NCBI GenBank assembly: GCA_016718345.1
Contig: JADKDN010000005.1
Span: 1 to 64,000, forward strand
Direction: 5' to 3'
Length of the DNA stretch: 64,000 nucleotides
Origin: Flavobacterium sp.
Lineage (GTDB): Bacteria; Bacteroidota; Bacteroidia; Flavobacteriales; Flavobacteriaceae
Position numbers and translations under genes: made by a program. The notes beneath the pieces are model-generated. The model saw only the letters and a list, made by a program, of their open reading frames with translations. It ran no database searches and was not told the origin of the DNA. Positions 10,141-20,875 of this stretch are shown here, one piece after another (within the stretch, counting starts at the first letter, position 1; the number at the start of each line of letters is the position of its first letter).

Positions 10141-13100
10141 TTAATTATTTTCAATCCATTTTCTAGCATTCACAAAAGCTTCTAACCATGGAGAAACTTC
10201 GTCTTTTTGACCTCTTTCTGGATAATGTGCCCAGTTCCAAGGGAAAATTGAACGCTCAATGTGTGGCATCATCACTAAATGCCTTCCAGTTGCATCACAT
10301 AGCATAGCGGTGTTAAAATCAGAACCATTTGGATTGGCTGGATACCCTTCGTAACCATATTTCGCAACAATCTTGTATTTATCTTCTGAATAAGGTAATT
10401 TGAATTTTCCTTCTCCGTGTGAAATCCAAACTCCTAAAGTCGTTCCTTCTAAAGTAGATAACATCACTGAATTATTCTTTTGAACTGTTACCGAAGTAAA
10501 ACCACTTTCGTGTTTGTTCGAAGTGTTGTGATGCATTTTTCCATGTACTTCGTGCTCTGGATTTATCAATTCTAATTCCATTAATAATTGGCAGCCATTA
10601 CAAATACCAACAGAAAGTGTATCTTCTCTTTTGAAGAAGTTTTTTAAAGCTGTATTTGCTTTTTCATTGTATAAAAACGCTCCAGCCCAACCTTTAGCCG
10701 AACCTAAAACATCAGAATTAGAGAATCCTCCAACAGCACCAATAAATTGAATATCTTCCAATGTTTCTCTTCCCGAAATTAAATCGGTCATGTGAACATC
10801 TTTTACATCAAATCCTGCTAAGAACATAGCATTTGCCATTTCACGTTCTGAATTACTTCCTTTTTCGCGAATAATAGCTGCTTTTGGTCTAGGTGTTGAA
10901 GCATCAATTACAGGTAGTTTTCCATTAAAATGCGATGGGAAAAGTAAATTGTAATGGTTGTTTTTGTAATTGTCAAAACGTGCTTGCGCCATTCCGTTTT
11001 TAGCTTGTTTTGAATCTAATAGGAAAGATGTTTTGTACCAAGTATCTCTTAAAGTTGCAACACTGAATGTCAAACTATCATCACCATTGATAACTGTAAA
11101 AGCATCGCCATCTATAGCTGAACCAATTTTGAAAATCTCAATATTATGTTGTGCGAAAGTTGCTTCCACTTCAGCATTCGCTTGGAAAACAACTCCGATA
11201 TTTTCATTAAATAAAGCTTTAACCGTATCTTTTTCTCCTAAAGAAGTCAAGTCGATTAACGCTCCTAATTCATCATCTGCAAAACACATTTCTAATAAAG
11301 TAGTGATTAAACCACCGCTTCCAATATCGTGTCCTGCTTTAATTTTTCTGTCTTTAATTAAATCTTGTAAAACGTTGAACGCTTTTTTGAAGAATTCCGA
11401 GTTTTGAATCGTTGGAACATCATTTCCAATTTTATTCAACACCTGAGCGAATGAACTTCCCCCTAATTTAAACGAATCTTGCGATAAGTTGATGTAGTAA
11501 ATATTTCCTCCGTTTCTTTGTAAAACTGGTTCTACAACTTTCGTAATGTTCGAACAATTTCCGGCTGCTGAAATAATAACCGTTCCTGGTGCAATTACTT
11601 CATCATTTGGATATTTTTGTTTCATAGAAAGCGAATCTTTTCCTGTTGGAATATTGATTCCCAATTCTATAGCAAAATCCGAACAACCTTTTACAGCTTC
11701 ATATAAACGAGCGTCTTCACCTTCATTTTTACAAGCCCACATCCAGTTAGCTGATAAAGAAACCGATTTCATTCCTTCTTTTAAAGGAGCCCAAACTAAA
11801 TTTGATAAAGCTTCCCCAATCGCAGTTCTTGAACCCGCAACCGGATTTACTAAAGCCGAAATAGGTGAGTGACCAATCGAAGTTGCAATTCCTTCTTTTC
11901 CTTTGAAATCCAATGCCATTACACCGACATTGTTTAAAGGCAATTGTAAAGGTCCTACACATTGTTGTTTCGCTACACGTCCGCCTACACAACGGTCCAC
12001 TTTGTTGGTTAACCAATCTTTACAAGCTACGGCTTCTAATTGTAAAACTTGACTTAAATAGCTTGATATATTTTCTTTTGAATATTCTAAATCTGAATAA
12101 TTGGTTGCAACGGTTTTATCCGTCATAATCGTTTTTGGCGAACTTCCGAAGAAGTCTTCCAAAGCATAATCCATTGGTTTTACACCTGTAGATTTTGATT
12201 CAAAAGTAAAACTATGGTCGTTAGTTACATCACCCACTTGATACATTGGAGAACGCTCTCTGTCGGCAATTCTTTGTAGGGTTTCGATATCTTTTTCACC
12301 AATCACCAATCCCATTCTTTCTTGCGATTCGTTTCCGATGATTTCTTTTGCAGAAAGTGTTGGGTCACCAACAGGTAATTTATCTAAATCGATTAAACCT
12401 CCAGTTTCTTCTACTAATTCAGATAGACAATTCAAATGTCCACCCGCTCCGTGATCGTGAATTGAAACAATTGGATTGTTATCACTTTCTACCAAACCAC
12501 GAATAGCATTGGCAGCACGTTTTTGCATTTCTGGATTCGAACGTTGAATAGCATTTAATTCAATTCCTGAACCAAAAGCTCCAGTATCTGCTGAAGAAAC
12601 CGCAGCACCACCCATTCCAATTCTATAATTTTCACCACCTAAAATAACGATTTTATCGCCAGCCGTAGGTTTCTTTTTTATCGCTTGATCTAATTTTCCG
12701 TAACCAATTCCACCCGCTTGCATAATGACTTTATCGTAACCTAATTTTCTGCTTTTGGAAGCTGAGGCACTCGAAGCTTCTTCATGTTCGAAGGTTAAGA
12801 TTGAACCTGTAATTAAGGGTTGTCCAAATTTATTTCCAAAATCTGAAGCTCCGTTTGAAGCTTTAATTAAAATATCCATTGGTGTTTGGTACAACCAAGG
12901 TCTTTCGTTCATTCCATTTTCCCAAGGACGTTCTTCTGTTAAACGAGAATAAGAAGTCATGTAAACTGCAGTTCCAGCTAATGGCAACGAACCTTGTCCA
13001 CCAGCTAAACGGTCACGAATTTCTCCACCTGAACCCGTTGCAGCTCCGTTGAATGGTTCTACTGTTGTTGGGAAGTTATGCGTTTCTGCTTTTAAAGAAA

Positions 13101-13825
13101 GTACTGAATCAAATGCTGTTTCTTGATAGAAATCAGGTTTGTCAGCGCTTTTTGGAGCAAATTGCGTTACTTTCGGACCTTTTACAAAAGCTACGTTGTC
13201 TTTATAAGCCGAAACAATATCGTTTGGATTGGTTTCAGATGTTTTCTTGATTAATTTGAACAAAGAAGTTGGTTTTTCTTCTCCGTCAATCACAAATGTG
13301 CCATTGAAAATTTTATGACGACAGTGTTCTGAATTGGCTTGTGAGAAAGCAAAAATTTCAGAATCGGTTAACTTTCTTCTTAATTTTATGGCTAGATTTT
13401 CTAGGTATTCAACTTCTTCTGGGCTTAGTGCTAAGCCTTCTGATTTATTGTAATCCTCAATATCTTCGATATCTAATATTGGTTCTGGTTGGATATTAAT
13501 TGTATAAATGTCTTGATTTAATTCCGTATACTTTTGTGAAAGCATTGGGTCGAAATCATTAAAATTGGCAGCCACTTTTTCAAATTCCTCAATTACGGAT
13601 AATGCCAGAAATTCCCATGTTTTGAGTAATTTCAACCGCATTTGTACTCCAAGGAGTAACCATTGCGGCACGTGATCCAACAAAAAAATCCGATAATACG
13701 GATTTTTCTATTTTAGGTACCTTGCCAAAAAGCCAGTTTAATTTTGACATGGTTTCTGTCGAAAGTTCGTTTTGCGTTTGTACAGCAAAAACAGTTGAAC
13801 TTTCGTTTCCGAAGAAATGAATCAT
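10141..13825 (-). CDS. purL: Phosphoribosylformylglycinamidine synthase (one frameshift)
   Basis: The large single-chain FGAM synthase of purine biosynthesis: FGAR + Gln + ATP to FGAM. It has ~1228 residues. The FGAM-synthase linker has SEIFAFSQANSEHCRHKIFNG. Two AIR-synthase-like halves follow (KAETHNFPTTVEPFNGAATG; GGRVAKQQCVGPLQLPLNN). The glutaminase domain has the nucleophile Cys in SVGICNGCQLLMEL and the His/Glu pair in MMPHIERS. One frameshift lies at ~13590-13680. I chose the start MIHFFGNESS at 13825 rather than the upstream in-frame ATG at 13927, because it is the family start and because the promoter at 13892-13924 would leave the upstream ATG untranscribed. Confidence 0.95.
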
Positions 13826-13891
13826 TGTTTGTAGTTGTTTTATACCGTTACGCTCTAAATTCGGAACGTCTCGGCTGTGTTGTTGTGTGGG

Positions 13892-13924
13892 CAAATTTAG
13901 TTTAAAAACTACAATACACAAAAA
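13892..13924 (-). promoter_or_regulatory. purL promoter, Bacteroidetes type
   Basis: On the minus strand, TTTTTG (13924-13919) is followed after 19 nt by TAAATTTG (13899-13892), an exact TTTG-N19-TAnnTTTG arrangement as used by the Bacteroidetes housekeeping sigma factor. Transcription would start near 13885, giving a leader of ~60 nt before the purL ATG at 13825. I see no clear riboswitch fold in the leader. Confidence 0.7.
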
Positions 13925-13948
13925 CAAACCAAAAAGATTCTAAACAAT

Positions 13949-15508
13949 TTATTCAGGGAAAGGCGCACTTTGATAGGCTCCAATATCTGGAGTTGAAGTT
14001 CGTGTGACTCCCAAAATATCTTTTGCCAAACGATAGGTTGGATTCCCCTTTTGAAAAGCGGCTGATGTTTCATCAATATTTAAACGATTGAGGTTTAAAT
14101 TGTAAAACTTCGGGTCTTTATTTTTGATGTTGCTGGATTCTTCTTTGCGAATAAAATCATAGTTAGTATCTTTTTGAATACCTGTCCCAAAATCGTTAAA
14201 CTGAATCAGACAGCTTTCAAACGAATAGTTAAATGCTACCGATTCAATAGCGTCTAAAAACAATTCTACATTATTAGAACCAGAGATAATGCAGTTATAG
14301 AAGTTGGCTCGAATCAAGTCAGATGCAGTGATGGTTTCATCTTCGTTTTTTTCGTAATTAGTAATCAAAACCGCTTTTTGTTTGGTACTATTCCAATTAT
14401 TATTGAAGGTGCAATGTGTGAATTGATAATCTCCTCCAATACTTACAGCCAAACAACTTTGTCCAGCTGAATTCAGAACATTATTTTTTCCAACAATTTT
14501 GGAGACTCTAGCCAATATCCCATAGTTGGAGCAATCATATATTTGAGAATCGTTTAATGTTAACGTGCTATTTTGCATCAAAAGTCCTACAATTGCATTT
14601 TTTATGGTTAAATGTTTTATGTTAGCATTGCTTCCTTCTCTCAACCAAACGGTGCCCCATTGACCCGTTACATACTCGAATTCTGGTTCAAGTCGATCGC
14701 CTTCAAAAATCACTTCATTTTCTAAGGGTTTTGAAGAATCTGTTGAGACCTCTCCATTGATTATTAAATTAGAATCTGGTTGTGCTATGATACCGGATTC
14801 TGCATGAAAATGAACCCTTGCTCCAGCATCAATAGTTAGCGTTTTTCCTTTAGGTATGCCTGCGTAACCATAAATTACATAAGGTTTTTCATTGGTAAAA
14901 CGAAATTCGTTTCCGTTGATAGGATCGTTTTCATTCAATTCAAAACCATTAACAGTAACTTCTTTATTGTCTTCATCAAGCCCCAATAATAAGGTTTCTT
15001 TAGTACCATCTTCGTATTTTTGAGGATAAAGAAAATAAGCATCTTGAATTAAGGTTACTAAATTCACTTTTTGAAGATTTGCTCCAGAATCAAACAAAAT
15101 TCTATCAGTATATAGAAAATCGGTTGGATTCGCATCGGCAATATTCGCTGTAGTTTCAACAAAAATAAATAGACTGTCTTTAGCTAATAGTTCTACATTA
15201 TTGAAGATTTTTCCATCGCCTACACCATTTTTATCTTCATCTTCACCTGTCATTCCATCAACCATAATTCGGTATTTGGAATCTGGTTTTTCTAACTGTA
15301 TTTTCGGAATTTGGATATCTTTATTACTGCGATTGTATACTTTTAAGGTATAGGTGCTTGAACCAATATTGGTAAAAACGGTGTCTAAATAAATGGTATC
15401 TTTTGAAAATTGCAGATTCCCTGAACTTGGAACGGTATCAAAATCTTTTCGGCAGGAGCTTAAGGATATGATAAGTCCGATGAAAAGAATGTAGATTGAT
15501 TTATGCAT
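13949..15508 (-). CDS. Parallel beta-helix lipoprotein
   Basis: 519 residues in an intact frame. The lipobox is LIISLSSCRKDFD (Cys ~19). An N-terminal beta-sandwich region ('DTVFTNIGSSTYTLKVYNRSNKDIQIPK', resembling the 'fall-short' DUF1573-like fold) is followed by a right-handed beta-helix: repeated short strands such as IDAGARVHFHAESGIIAQPDSN, HLTIKNAIVGLLMQNSTLTL and SQIYDCSNYGILARVSKI. It ends PDIGAYQSAPFPE, a C-terminus common in beta-helix proteins. It is probably anchored at the cell surface or outer membrane. The ligand is unknown. It lies 124 bp downstream of the purL start, in the same direction. Confidence 0.8.
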   Translation of the reverse strand: MHKSIYILFIGLIISLSSCRKDFDTVPSSGNLQFSKDTIYLDTVFTNIGSSTYTLKVYNRSNKDIQIPKIQLEKPDSKYRIMVDGMTGEDEDKNGVGDGKIFNNVELLAKDSLFIFVETTANIADANPTDFLYTDRILFDSGANLQKVNLVTLIQDAYFLYPQKYEDGTKETLLLGLDEDNKEVTVNGFELNENDPINGNEFRFTNEKPYVIYGYAGIPKGKTLTIDAGARVHFHAESGIIAQPDSNLIINGEVSTDSSKPLENEVIFEGDRLEPEFEYVTGQWGTVWLREGSNANIKHLTIKNAIVGLLMQNSTLTLNDSQIYDCSNYGILARVSKIVGKNNVLNSAGQSCLAVSIGGDYQFTHCTFNNNWNSTKQKAVLITNYEKNEDETITASDLIRANFYNCIISGSNNVELFLDAIESVAFNYSFESCLIQFNDFGTGIQKDTNYDFIRKEESSNIKNKDPKFYNLNLNRLNIDETSAAFQKGNPTYRLAKDILGVTRTSTPDIGAYQSAPFPE

Positions 15509-15649
15509 TAGTATTGAATTTTGGTAAAAATAGTAAAAATGTTTATTTGTTTATTTGGAGTTCACATATTACTAACGAAAAAAAAGAATAATTAGTCTTA
15601 ATTTTTAATCTATCATCATTATATCTTACTTTACAACAAAAATAAACGA

Positions 15650-16077
15650 ATGATTTTGATAAAAATACAGTTCTTGCAAATTGTAATGAGTTTTCAAAAA
15701 ATACTTTAATGCAGACTTTGGAAATAGAATTTATTGATGCAGGTGAAGATTTTTTGAAAGCAAAAATGCCCGTAAATTCCAAAGTTCATCAACCAATGGG
15801 TTTACTTCATGGAGGAGCGACTGTAGCACTTGCAGAAAGTGTAGGAAGTGCAGCTTCAATGATATTTATCAATCCTCATGAAAATGAAATTAGAGGAATT
15901 GAAATTTCGGCGAATCATTTGAAATCAAAACGAGAAGGGGTTGTATTCGGTACCGCTCGAATTATTCATAAAGGAAGAAGCATCCATCTATGGGAAATTA
16001 AAATAACAGACGAAGAGGACAATCTAATTTCTCTTTGTAAATTGACTAATATGATATTGCCAAGAAAAAAAATATAA
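15650..16077 (+). CDS. PaaI-family hotdog thioesterase, possible DHNA-CoA hydrolase (one-base shift at N-terminus)
   Basis: A hotdog-fold thioesterase: PVNSKVHQPMGLLHGGATVALAE carries the helix with the HGG motif, followed by GIEISANHLKSKREG and SIHLWEIKI. The track-visible ATG (15709) would truncate it. Reading one frame over gives FDKNTVLANCNEFSKNTLMQ from ATG 15650 if one A is restored after that ATG, which matches flavobacterial homologues. The stop overlaps the ATG of the next gene (taATG at 16077). Because that next gene is isochorismate synthase, hydrolysis of 1,4-dihydroxy-2-naphthoyl-CoA in menaquinone synthesis is the best guess for its role; this is inferred from context. Confidence 0.8.
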
Positions 16078-17174
16078 TGCACCAATTTTCAAATCAATCA
16101 ATTGCAGCTGTTTTAGAAAAAGCGAGTGGTCAATTGCAAAATAAACTTCCTTTTGTAGTCTACAACAAACCCAATTCCGATAAACTAATAGGCATTTTTC
16201 AGAAGAATGCTAATTTACATTTGGTTAAAGAATATCAAGAGAAAGGTTTTGTTTTCGCACCATTTCTTGGAAATAAGATAGTAATTATTCCTGAAAGTGA
16301 ATCGGAAATTGTGCTTGCGATTTTAAATTGACTGCTCAAGAACCTTTCTAAATCGGAAATTGAAAATATGATTCCAAGGAGTCCTACAAAAAAGTCATTC
16401 AAAAGCTATTGATACCATAGAATCTGGTAGTTTGACTAAAGTTGTTTTGTCCCGAAAAGAGATTCATAGATTAACAGACTTTGACCTCGCTGTAGTTTTG
16501 CAAAGATTGTTGAATTCTTATTCAAGTGCCTTTAGCTATTGTTTTTATCATCCAAATGTTGGATTGTGGTTAGGAGCTTTTTCAGAACAATTATTAAAAA
16601 TAGAAGGGGCATCGTTTTATACCTCGGCAGTTGCTGGAACCCAAGTATTTGGAGGAAATAAATCAGTTATTTGGCAAAGTAAAGAGCAACAGGAGCAAGA
16701 ATTTGTTTCTGATTTTATTGTTGATAAAATAAAAGCAATAGCATCACAAATAAAAATATCAGCGCCTTATACATTAAAAGCAGGAAATTTACTTCACATC
16801 AAAACAGATATTCAAGGAATGCTTAATTCGGATGCCAATTTAAAACAAATAGTAGAGATTTTGCACCCTACGCCAGCAGTTTGTGGTTTACCATTAGATA
16901 AAGCAAAAGAGTTTATCAATGACCATGAGGGTTATGATAGAGAATACTATTCTGGATTTTTAGGAGAGTTAAATACTGATTTTAAAACACAAAAGAATAT
17001 TACCGATTTATATGTAAATTTGAGATGTGTAAAGATAGACTTAGTTCCCAAGCCCGAACCAAGTCAAGCACATCTATTTGTTGGAGGTGGAATTACAAAA
17101 GATAGTGATCCTGAAAAAGAATGGTATGAAACCGTAAATAAATCATTGACGATTAAGAAGATATTAGATTTTAA
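16077..17174 (+). CDS. menF: Isochorismate synthase / chorismate-binding enzyme (frameshifted)
   Basis: Converts chorismate to isochorismate, the entry step to menaquinone. The N-terminal part is 16077-16331 and the catalytic part ~16340-17174; a shift lies at ~16335-16440. Conserved blocks: KVVLSRKEIHRL, HPTPAVCGLPLDKAKEFI, DREYYSGFLGEL and LFVGGGITKDSDPEKEWYET. At the 3' end the long frame runs into the next gene. Restoring one T at ~17172 gives the normal end KKILDF-stop, so I end it there. It overlaps the thioesterase stop by one base, so the two are translationally coupled. Of the menaquinone genes, only these two are in this window. Confidence 0.88.
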
Positions 17175-17209
17175 GATTTATATCTTTGTCATTATAAAAA
17201 AATACAATT

Positions 17210-17923
17210 ATGAAACTAGATATTCTCGCTTTTGGAGCTCATCCTGATGATGTGGAGTTAGGATGTGGAGGAACAATTGCAAAAGAAGTTGCCTTTGGTA
17301 AAAAAATTGGCATTGTAGATTTAACTAGAGGTGAATTAGGTACTAGAGGAACTGCTGAAATTCGAGACAAAGAATCGGAAGCTGCGGCTAAAATATTAGG
17401 TGTTCAGTTTAGAGAAAACCTCAATATGCGGGATGGATTTTTCATAAATGATGAAGCGCATCAGTTGAAGGTGATTCAGATGATTCGAAAATATCAGCCC
17501 GAAATTGTATTGTGTAATGCTGTTGATGACCGTCATATTGATCATGGCAAGGGAGTAAATTAGTTTCAGATGCTTGTTTTCTCTCAGGATTGATAAAATT
17601 GAAACCAATTTTCAAGGAGAAAAGCAAATGGCTTGAGACCTAAAGTAGTTTATCATTATATGCAATGGAAAAATTCGCAACCTGACTTTGTTGTAGATAT
17701 AAGTGGCTATAATGAAATAAGAGTCAAAGCAATTTTGGCTTATAGTTCTCAGTTTTATAATCCAGGTTCTAAAGAACCAGAGACACCTATTGCTTCTAAA
17801 AATTTTCTTGAAAGCTTGAATTATCGTGCTCAAGATTTAGGTAGATTGATAGGAAAAGATTTTGCAGAAGGTTTTACAGTTGAAAGATATTTGGCTGTCA
17901 ATAGTTTAGGAGATTTACTATAA
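17210..17923 (+). CDS. bshB1: Bacillithiol biosynthesis deacetylase BshB1 (frameshifted)
   Basis: Zn-dependent LmbE-like deacetylase that removes acetate from N-acetylglucosaminyl-malate in bacillithiol synthesis. The zinc motif is GAHPDDVELGCGGT, with the third ligand in DDRHIDHGKG. The BshB1-specific C-terminus is AILAYSSQFYNPGSKEPET ... ESLNYRAQDLGRLIGKDFAE. Breaks at ~17555 and ~17625 split the gene; both lie in A/G runs. It starts 36 nt after the isochorismate synthase end, so co-transcription is plausible. Its presence implies bacillithiol as the low-molecular-weight thiol. Confidence 0.93.
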
Positions 17924-17938
17924 TTTTTATAATATTTC

Positions 17939-17969
17939 TTTGTAAAATAAAACTTTTACAATACATTTG
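17939..17969 (+). promoter_or_regulatory. tRNA-His promoter, Bacteroidetes type
   Basis: TTTG at 17939-17942, a 19-nt spacer, and TACATTTG at 17962-17969 form an exact TTTG-N19-TAnnTTTG promoter. The predicted start of transcription is ~17976, eight bases before the tRNA. Together with the terminator at 18067-18097 this makes the tRNA an independent unit. Confidence 0.85.
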
Positions 17970-17983
17970 CCCTCGTCAAAAAT

Positions 17984-18058
17984 GGTGGTTGTAGCTCAGC
18001 TGGTTAGAGTAGCGGTTTGTGGTGCCGCGGGTCGCCGGTTCGAACCCGGTCAGCCACC
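17984..18058 (+). tRNA. tRNA-His (anticodon GTG)
   Basis: The cloverleaf folds by hand. The acceptor stem is GTGGTTG with CAGCCAC, plus the extra G-1 (17984) opposite C73 (18058), the histidine identity pair. The D arm is GCTCAGCTGGTTAGAGTAGC. The anticodon stem is GCGGT/GCCGC with loop TTGTGGT (anticodon GTG). The T arm is GCCGG TTCGAAC CCGGT. Only CA, not a full CCA, follows C73, so the 3' CCA must be added after transcription. Confidence 0.96.
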
Positions 18059-18066
18059 CAAAAAGC

Positions 18067-18097
18067 AAAAGCTTCGAAGAAATTCGAAGCTTTTTTT
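18067..18097 (+). terminator. Rho-independent terminator of tRNA-His (bidirectional)
   Basis: The hairpin GCTTCGAA-GAAA-TTCGAAGC has 8 perfect pairs, extended by flanking A/T pairs, and is followed by TTTTTTT. The A-run on its 5' side also makes it usable on the minus strand for the convergent M28 peptidase gene, which ends 4 nt away. Confidence 0.9.
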
Positions 18098-18100
18098 GTT

Positions 18101-19115
18101 TTATTTACCATCTTTATCAATAATAAGGCGATTTTCTCTATTAGCTATTTCCCAAGCAATTGCAAAAGCATATTGTGTTCTTTTTGCTAAAGCATCAAAT
18201 TCGATTTTTTCTACTTCATCTGTTGCTTTGTGATAATCAGCGTGAGTGCCGTTAAATAAGAAAACAGAAGGAATGCCATTTTTGGCAAAATTATAATGAT
18301 CTGATCGGTAGTAAAATCGATTAGGGTCTTTACGATCATTGTATTTGTAGTCTAAATCTAAATGAATGTATTTTTTATTTGTTTCCTCACAAATAGTATA
18401 TAAATCTGAAGAAAGATAGTCAGAACCTATTATATAAACATAATTATTAGAGATGTTGTGAGCTTCATCTCTACGACCAATCATATCGATATTGACATCA
18501 GCAACAGTATTAGCTAGTGGAAATAAAGGATTTTCGGAGTAAAATCTTGATCCATGTAGCCCATGTTCCTCGCCAGTTACATGTAGAAACAAAATGGAAC
18601 GTTTTGTTCCATGACCTTCTTTTTTGGCTTTGGCAAAAGCCTGAGCAATTTCAAGCAAAGCAACAGTTCCAGAACCATCATCATCGGCACCATTATAGAT
18701 TTCTCCATTTTTTATTCCAACATGATCGTAATGGGCAGAAATCACGACAATCTCATTTGGTTTTTCAGAACCTTCAACAAAAGCCCAAATATTTTCCGAA
18801 TCAGGAAGATTTTCATTTCGCTTAGCATTCAAGAAAGCTGCAGGAATGTTTTGATAATAATTTTTTGCTCCTTTTGGGTGAGGAATTTTATTTTTGTATT
18901 GACTAATTAAATAGTTACCTGCTTTTTTGCCCTTCAGAGCCTGTTTCCCTTCCTTCCATTTCATCTGAGGCTACTATATAAAGATGAGTTTTAAGTTCCT
19001 CGGAGGAAATAGTATTAATATATTTTTGAATATCTACAGTTGTGTTATCTGATTTTTTACTGGCACAACTTATACTAAGTATAAAGATTGAAGTTAATAG
19101 GATTATTTTTTTCAT
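18101..19115 (-). CDS. M28 family metallopeptidase, lipoprotein (one frameshift)
   Basis: Zn aminopeptidase of the M28 family, lipid-anchored (lipobox FILSISCASK, Cys ~17). Metal ligands are visible in order: His in ISAHYDHVG, bridging Asp in NGADDDGSGT, catalytic Glu pair in VTGEEHGLHGS, Asp in VNIDMIGR and the last His in NGTHADYHK. The frame breaks at ~18935 inside GSEGQKKAGNYLISQY. It probably trims peptides in the periplasm or at the outer membrane. The next gene upstream on this strand also encodes an exported hydrolase. Confidence 0.92.
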
Positions 19116-19159
19116 TTGAAAATTCGTGTATTGAAAGAATTTATTTTCTCAGGATTGTT

Positions 19160-19927
19160 TTACAAAATCTCTTTTAGAAAGACTAATAAATGTTCCCAAG
19201 AGCGCTTATCTGCTTTTTCATTGTAGGCAGCTCCCTTAGAATTATCATTTCCAGCTTCAGGATTTGTAAAGGAATGAACAGCATTAGCATAGTAAATCAT
19301 TTGCCAATCGGCTTTAGATTCTCGCATTTCATTTTGGAAAGCTTTTATCTCTTCTTGTGACTCATAAGGGTCATCAGCTCCATGACAAACCAGAACTTTT
19401 GTATCACTATTTTTTGTTATTCGATCACTAGCTTTTCCTAGGCCTCCATGAAAAGATACAACACCTTTTACAGGTAGGTTACCCCTTACAGTTTCAATAG
19501 CTCCAGTCCCTCCAAAACAATAGCCAATGACTACGATTTTATCAGGATTAGCTCCAGATTTTATTAATTCTTGTAATGCAAGTCGAATGCGATTTTGATA
19601 CTGTTCAAAGTTTTTCTTGTAAAAGGAAGATTGGGCTGCAGCACCATTCATATCAGTTGGGTAATTCCCCTCACCATAAATATCAGCTACAAAAGTATAA
19701 TATCCTAAATCAGATAGTCTTTGTGCGTTAGTTTTTGACAGTTGATCGATACCCATCCAAGCAGGAAGGATGAGAATTCCGGGTTTATCTTTATTTGTTT
19801 TTTTGGGGATACTTTGAAAGCCATTCAACGTTTGTTCACCATCTTTGTATTTTACAGGTTTTAGTTGTGAGTATCCTAAAACGGTGATAAAAAGAAAAAT
19901 AAACAAGAGCAAATTTTGATTTTTCAT
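19160..19927 (-). CDS. Dienelactone hydrolase family protein, exported
   Basis: Alpha/beta hydrolase of the DLH family. The Cys nucleophile is in VVIGYCFGGTGAIE, the acid in VCHGADDPYES and the His in NAVHSFTNPEAG. I take MKNQNLLLFIFLFITVLGYSQ at 19927 as the start because it is a complete signal peptide; the in-frame ATG 36 nt upstream would add a useless polar leader. The usual substrate class is lactones or small esters. The specific one cannot be told. Confidence 0.88.
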   Translation of the reverse strand: MKNQNLLLFIFLFITVLGYSQLKPVKYKDGEQTLNGFQSIPKKTNKDKPGILILPAWMGIDQLSKTNAQRLSDLGYYTFVADIYGEGNYPTDMNGAAAQSSFYKKNFEQYQNRIRLALQELIKSGANPDKIVVIGYCFGGTGAIETVRGNLPVKGVVSFHGGLGKASDRITKNSDTKVLVCHGADDPYESQEEIKAFQNEMRESKADWQMIYYANAVHSFTNPEAGNDNSKGAAYNEKADKRSWEHLLVFLKEIL

Positions 19928-20088
19928 GCCTGAGAAATTTTTAGAAATAGTATGTAATTTCATTTTGTTGATAAAATGAAACTGTTTAAATCAAATAGCA
20001 ATGAACCAACAGATAACAAATATCTGAAATTAATTCAAAAAATACTTGATTTTTAAATATTTGCTCTAAAATTTTCGTATTTATTCAA

Positions 20089-20650
20089 TTACGAATCAAA
20101 TCGAATGGAATTTGATATTTTTTCCAGACGTAATTCCGTTACTTTTTCTTCGTTTAGAGACATGGCTAGTAATTCAGCAATAGCATTTTCATTACTACTT
20201 TCGGCATATGTAGATAGGATACTGTAGGTAGCGATTTCATAATGCTCTATTTTTTGGAGTGACAGTAGAATTCCTGCATCACGAATGGCCCCGAATTTGG
20301 TGCTTTCAATTGTATAATCAACATCATTGATAAGCTGTTCTATGGCTTGACAACGCAGTAATTTTGGATTTTCGTTCAAAGCTAAAAAAGCATCTTCTAA
20401 GCGAATAACTTGTTGTTTTGTTTCTTCAAAATGTAAGGTTATTGCCTCGATTAATTCAAAGGAGCAAGCATTTTTTATCATTTTTTGGAAACGCTTTCAA
20501 CAGTGCTTTTTCTACGTAGTATAAAGATTGCAGTTCGTTTAGAATAACTTCTCGAAGCCCTATAATACCATCGAATTTCAATCGAATGGTCTTTATTTCG
20601 TTTTCATCTACGCGTCTTTTATTTGCAGAAGGTTTTCTGAAACTATCCAT
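20089..20650 (-). CDS. DUF892 (YciE-type) ferritin-like protein (frameshifted)
   Basis: The two halves are joined across a break at ~20470. The N-terminal part ends LNELQSLYYVEKALLKAFPK. The C-terminal part has the helices AITLHFEETKQQVIRLEDAF, DAGILLSLQKIEHYEIATYS and AIAELLAMSLNEEKVTE. Conserved Glu and HYE positions match the four-helix ferritin-like DUF892 family, often induced by stress. A Lys/Arg-rich N-terminal extension (MDSFRKPSANKRRVDENE) precedes the domain. The 225 bp upstream, to 20875, hold no gene I can see. Confidence 0.8.
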
Positions 20651-20875
20651 TTTTAGTAGGTTTTTTTCAAAAAAGACAATTTTTGGGGATAGTCTTTTCC
20701 GAATGTTATGTTAAGTAACTATTGTTATATATGGTGAAGTCTCAAAAGTAGCCATTATATTTTTTAGTAAAAAAAATACCCGATGTACTGCATTAAACTT
20801 TAACATATGCCATAAAAAATTAAGATTTTCTACAGTTAATTAGGAGTATTTTGAATGTATTTCTAAAATAGAATC

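Noticed and set aside
10970..13250. Several 65-145-codon plus-strand frames inside purL
   Set aside because: They are antisense shadows of an unambiguous PurL and show no independent start signals or protein features.
17967..18233. 88-codon plus-strand frame over the tRNA-His
   Set aside because: It reads through the tRNA and its terminator and then antisense to the M28 peptidase; not a gene.
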